The position numbers and the translations under genes were made by a program. A DNA stretch of 17,271 nt from Mageeibacillus sp. UBA5770 (GTDB lineage Bacteria; Bacillota_A; Clostridia; Saccharofermentanales; Saccharofermentanaceae): assembly GCA_002418705.1 (NCBI GenBank), contig DIEQ01000072.1:1-17271 (forward strand), given 5' to 3'. The notes beneath the pieces are model-generated. The model searched no databases. It saw only the letters and a program-made list of their open reading frames with translations, and was not told the DNA's origin. Numbering within the stretch: position 1 is the stretch's first letter; each line of letters opens with the position of its first letter. Shown here piece by piece: positions 15,104 to 17,271 of this stretch.

Positions 15104-15130
15104 GGCAGGTTAACAATAACCTGCCTTTTT
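15104..15130 (+). terminator. Rho-independent terminator of the ABC importer/DeoR operon
   Basis: A perfect 9-bp stem GGCAGGTTA/TAACCTGCC (15104-15112 and 15117-15125) with the tetraloop ACAA is followed directly by five T residues. It closes the operon 52 bases after the DeoR stop and separates it from the converging gene. Confidence 0.9.
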
Positions 15131-15142
15131 CCTGCGTGAAAA

Positions 15143-15880
15143 TTACAAATTACTGTTCTGTTCCCCACTCTTGCAAGGGTATTGAATATCAAAGGCATCG
15201 ATAAGCGGTGCATATGTGGTCATTGCCTGCACGCCTGCATCGGTCAGGGCATAACACTTATCTTCTGTTTTTGTGAACCAGCCGTAGTAATTTGCATTAA
15301 GGATCGCGGTTGTCTTCTTGGGGTGGCTCCCGAGGGCCCGCAGGGATTTTGCCGACATAGGTCCTCCGGCATTCAGAAGGAATACCATGAAGAGGGCACT
15401 TTCCCTATATGCAGTTACTAGCGGTACTTTATGACTTCCCCCGACATTTAAGTCAAGGCGGCGATTGTCAAATTCTTTATCAAGTGATTTGCGTTTTTTG
15501 ACAGAATTGCGTGGAAGTGTGACCTGCTCCGGAGCAAGCGCTTCTTCGACGGTATGGCATGTACCGGTTTTTGACACGAGAAGAAGACCAAGTCCGAGGC
15601 GTTTGAGTACCTTGAGCTTTGAACGCCAGTTCTTGTCTTGTTTGAATCCGGCGGGCTTGGGGATGCAGACATATACGGCATCAGCATAGCTTTGACGCTC
15701 GACTGCCTGTTCCAGCAGGTCGAAAGACAGATGTCGCTTCATCTCGACGATGACGAGAAGACCCGGCTTTTTTGCGACAAGGTCGCATTTATTAACTTCA
15801 GAACGCACCTCGAAACCGAAAGCAGTCAAGTGCTGTCGCAGCGGTTCGTACAATTCGCGTTCGTAAAGAATTTTCTCCAT
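15143..15880 (-). CDS. DUF2161-type PD-(D/E)XK nuclease-like protein
   Basis: This 245-residue cytoplasmic protein has an N-terminal PD-(D/E)XK-like core: Asp33 in KCDLVAKKPG, then Glu46 and Lys48 in VIVEMKRH, followed by a helix with Gln63 (EQAVERQ), the typical order of this fold. The family is annotated as a putative phosphodiesterase or nuclease of unknown role. The C-terminal half (GPMSAKSLRALG, ALTDAGV) looks like a winged-helix segment. The ATG at 15880 follows GGAGG at about 10 bases. It converges on the DeoR operon and has no visible link to sugar use. It stands alone, with no neighbouring methylase or restriction gene in view. Catalytic activity is plausible because the D/E/K triad is intact. 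Confidence 0.75.
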   Translation of the reverse strand: MEKILYERELYEPLRQHLTAFGFEVRSEVNKCDLVAKKPGLLVIVEMKRHLSFDLLEQAVERQSYADAVYVCIPKPAGFKQDKNWRSKLKVLKRLGLGLLLVSKTGTCHTVEEALAPEQVTLPRNSVKKRKSLDKEFDNRRLDLNVGGSHKVPLVTAYRESALFMVFLLNAGGPMSAKSLRALGSHPKKTTAILNANYYGWFTKTEDKCYALTDAGVQAMTTYAPLIDAFDIQYPCKSGEQNSNL

Positions 15881-16007
15881 ACAGGTTCGCTTCCTCCAAC
15901 TCCCAAGCCTGGACTCATTTTATCACACAACCTGGTATGATTTTGGCGGACTGAATATGTCACCGGTTATGACGGCATAAATGGATCTTGTCCGGCATAT
16001 GTTCGGA

Positions 16008-16036
16008 TTGACACGCCTGAATATTCCCTTTATGAT
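16008..16036 (+). promoter_or_regulatory. Promoter of the cyclophilin gene
   Basis: TTGACA (16008-16013) and TATGAT (16031-16036) are separated by exactly 17 bases. Transcription would start near 16043, 30 bases before the ATG at 16073. Confidence 0.75.
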
Positions 16037-16072
16037 TCATTTGAATATTATAGTAAAGCGAGGATTCAAGGC

Positions 16073-16663
16073 ATGAAAAAATTCATGGCTGTTCTATTAT
16101 CTGTGATCTGCTGCATGGGCTTCTCCGGATGCAGTAAAGAAAAAAGTGCAGACGGTAATTATCTTACCGGTCTGCACCATGTTGAAATCGATATAGAGGA
16201 TTTAGGTACGATAAAGGTCGAGCTTGACGCTGACAGCGCACCGATTTCCGTGACTAATTTTATTACCCTGGCAAAGGACGGCTTTTACGACGGTCTGACA
16301 TTTCACCGCGTCATCCCGGATTTTATGATACAGGGAGGGAGCTCGACCGGCGACGGAAGCAGCGGCGCCGAATCAACGATTAAGGGAGAGTTTTCTGGCA
16401 ATGGAGTGACAAACAGTATTTCACATATGCGCGGAACCATATCGATGGCGCGTAACTCCATATCCATGGACAGCGGGTCGACGCAATTTTTTATTGTTCA
16501 GAAGGACAGCCTGTATCTGGACGGGCAATATGCCGGATTTGGACATGTCACCGAGGGAATGGAGGTTGTCGATGAGATCTGCGCCAATACGCCTTTTGGT
16601 GAAAACGGTGCGGTTACAGCCGATAACCAGCCCGTAATCACAGCGATCCGCGTCATCGATTAA
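16073..16663 (+). CDS. Cyclophilin-type peptidyl-prolyl isomerase lipoprotein
   Basis: This 196-residue secreted lipoprotein has a signal peptide and the lipobox FSGC (Cys20 lipidated). The rest is a cyclophilin domain with the catalytic segment FHRVIPDFMIQGG, GTISMARN, SGSTQFFI and AGFGHVTEGMEVVDEI. It should catalyse cis-trans isomerisation of prolyl bonds and help fold exported proteins outside the membrane. AGGA at 16061-16064 lies 8 bases before the ATG. It has its own promoter and terminator, so it is a single-gene unit independent of the sugar locus. Identity as a cyclophilin is firm. Confidence 0.94.
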   Translation: MKKFMAVLLSVICCMGFSGCSKEKSADGNYLTGLHHVEIDIEDLGTIKVELDADSAPISVTNFITLAKDGFYDGLTFHRVIPDFMIQGGSSTGDGSSGAESTIKGEFSGNGVTNSISHMRGTISMARNSISMDSGSTQFFIVQKDSLYLDGQYAGFGHVTEGMEVVDEICANTPFGENGAVTADNQPVITAIRVID

Positions 16664-16691
16664 ATTCCGTGCTTTTCATCATCTGATTCAC

Positions 16692-16728
16692 ACAGACTGC
16701 TGTCAAAAGGCAGTCTGTTTTTATTTTT
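16692..16728 (+). terminator. Rho-independent terminator after the cyclophilin gene
   Basis: A perfect 9-bp stem ACAGACTGC/GCAGTCTGT (16692-16700 and 16710-16718) with a 9-base loop is followed by TTTTATTTTT. It ends the cyclophilin transcript. The following 85 bases hold two TATAAT boxes (16745-16750 and 16756-16761) without clear -35 elements, possibly the promoter of the last gene. Confidence 0.9.
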
Positions 16729-16813
16729 GCATGTAATTTTCATGTATAATATTTTTATAATTAGCACTTTATATTGATTGATTCAGACAAATTATAAAAA
16801 GGCGGACAATATC

Positions 16814-17271
16814 ATGGTTTCTGCACGTAAAAACAAATGGATTGTTATATCTGTTCTGGCAGGGCTCCTGGTTTTGACTGTTGCTGCACTTTCATTGATT
16901 CTGACACGATGTTCCGCCGACTCGAAAAAAGATGCGGGGCAGACCGACACGACAGCTGGCGCGGCAGAGCTTGCGGTGTATATACCCGGTGAATATCCGG
17001 AAGGATTCATTTTTGCGGATACGGCATATGATGAAGATATGAGTGAAGAAGAGATCTTTGCTGCATACGATCATGATAATGATCCGGCTCACCCGGTGCT
17101 TGATGTTAAGGTAGAGCTCGGCATCTCGAATATTGGCAGCAGACCGGGAATACCAAGACCGGATCCTGCTCCGGAGGAATATCCGTCTGTGACACCGGCG
17201 CAGGATATTCAGCCTGCTGCAACACCTGCGCCGACGCCCGTGCCTGAGCCCTCCGTGACCATTGTTCCGGG
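16814..17271 (+). CDS. Membrane-anchored extracytoplasmic protein, Pro/Ala/Thr-rich (3' partial)
   Basis: An open frame of 152 residues runs off the right edge. It begins MVSARKNKW, followed by a single hydrophobic helix (about residues 10-30, IVISVLAGLLVLTVAALSLI), then a soluble, acidic outer part. Toward the edge it becomes rich in Pro, Ala and Thr (PAPEEYPSVTP, PAATPAPTPVP), a linker typical of cell-surface proteins. The positive N-terminus before the helix predicts an outside C-terminus. A weak AAGGCGG site lies before the ATG. No domain is recognised in the visible part, and the functional domain may lie beyond the edge. Confidence 0.7.
   Translation, partial: MVSARKNKWIVISVLAGLLVLTVAALSLILTRCSADSKKDAGQTDTTAGAAELAVYIPGEYPEGFIFADTAYDEDMSEEEIFAAYDHDNDPAHPVLDVKVELGISNIGSRPGIPRPDPAPEEYPSVTPAQDIQPAATPAPTPVPEPSVTIVP

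Noticed and set aside
919..16706. Shared word CAGACTGCTGTCA at 919-931 and near 16694-16706
   Set aside because: One copy is in the activase coding region and the other in a terminator stem; a single 13-base match with no flanking similarity is best read as chance.

Overview
The window reads as part of the chromosome of a strictly anaerobic Firmicute, probably a gut-type clostridium. The reasons are two oxygen-sensitive glycyl radical enzymes (GREs), AGGAGG-type ribosome binding sites, Gram-positive lipoproteins (one with a Thr/Ala/Gly-rich linker), and moderate GC content. No RNA genes, insertion sequences or CRISPR arrays were seen.

Layout. (1) Positions 1-3281, minus strand: a PflD-like GRE followed by its radical-SAM activase, which runs off the left edge. 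(2) Positions 3282-3694: a 413-bp divergent control region. (3) Positions 3695-8302, plus strand: an operon of a YbiW-like GRE, a small Dabb-domain protein, a ROK sugar kinase and an AroE-like dehydrogenase, closed by a terminator at 8375-8413. (4) Positions 8459-9202, minus: a DeoR-family regulator. (5) Positions 9203-9688: a second divergent control region. (6) Positions 9689-15051, plus: a ribose-type sugar ABC importer (lipoprotein binding protein, double ATPase, two different permeases) ending in a second, paralogous DeoR regulator and a strong terminator. (7) Positions 15143-17271: apparently unrelated genes, namely a DUF2161-type PD-(D/E)XK protein, a cyclophilin lipoprotein, and the start of a membrane-anchored proline-rich protein.

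How it may work together. The two GREs resemble, from memory of the family sequences, the E. coli pair PflD and YbiW. These are reported to open the ring of 1,5-anhydromannitol-6-phosphate and 1,5-anhydroglucitol-6-phosphate to 1-deoxyfructose-6-phosphate. With an ABC importer for uptake and a ROK kinase for phosphorylation, the window looks like a self-contained locus for using 1,5-anhydrohexitols or a related cyclic polyol. Import by ABC transporter plus kinase would replace a phosphotransferase system. The AroE-like enzyme has lost the residues that hold shikimate's carboxylate and may be a polyol or anhydroketose oxidoreductase. Two near-identical DeoR helix-turn-helix regions and shared AACGAAA(A)G words in both divergent regions suggest one regulon. 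The aldolase and reductase needed downstream are not in the window.

The strongest leads are the locus as a whole, a Glu-to-Gln change beside the catalytic Cys of the PflD-like enzyme, and the altered AroE-like active site.
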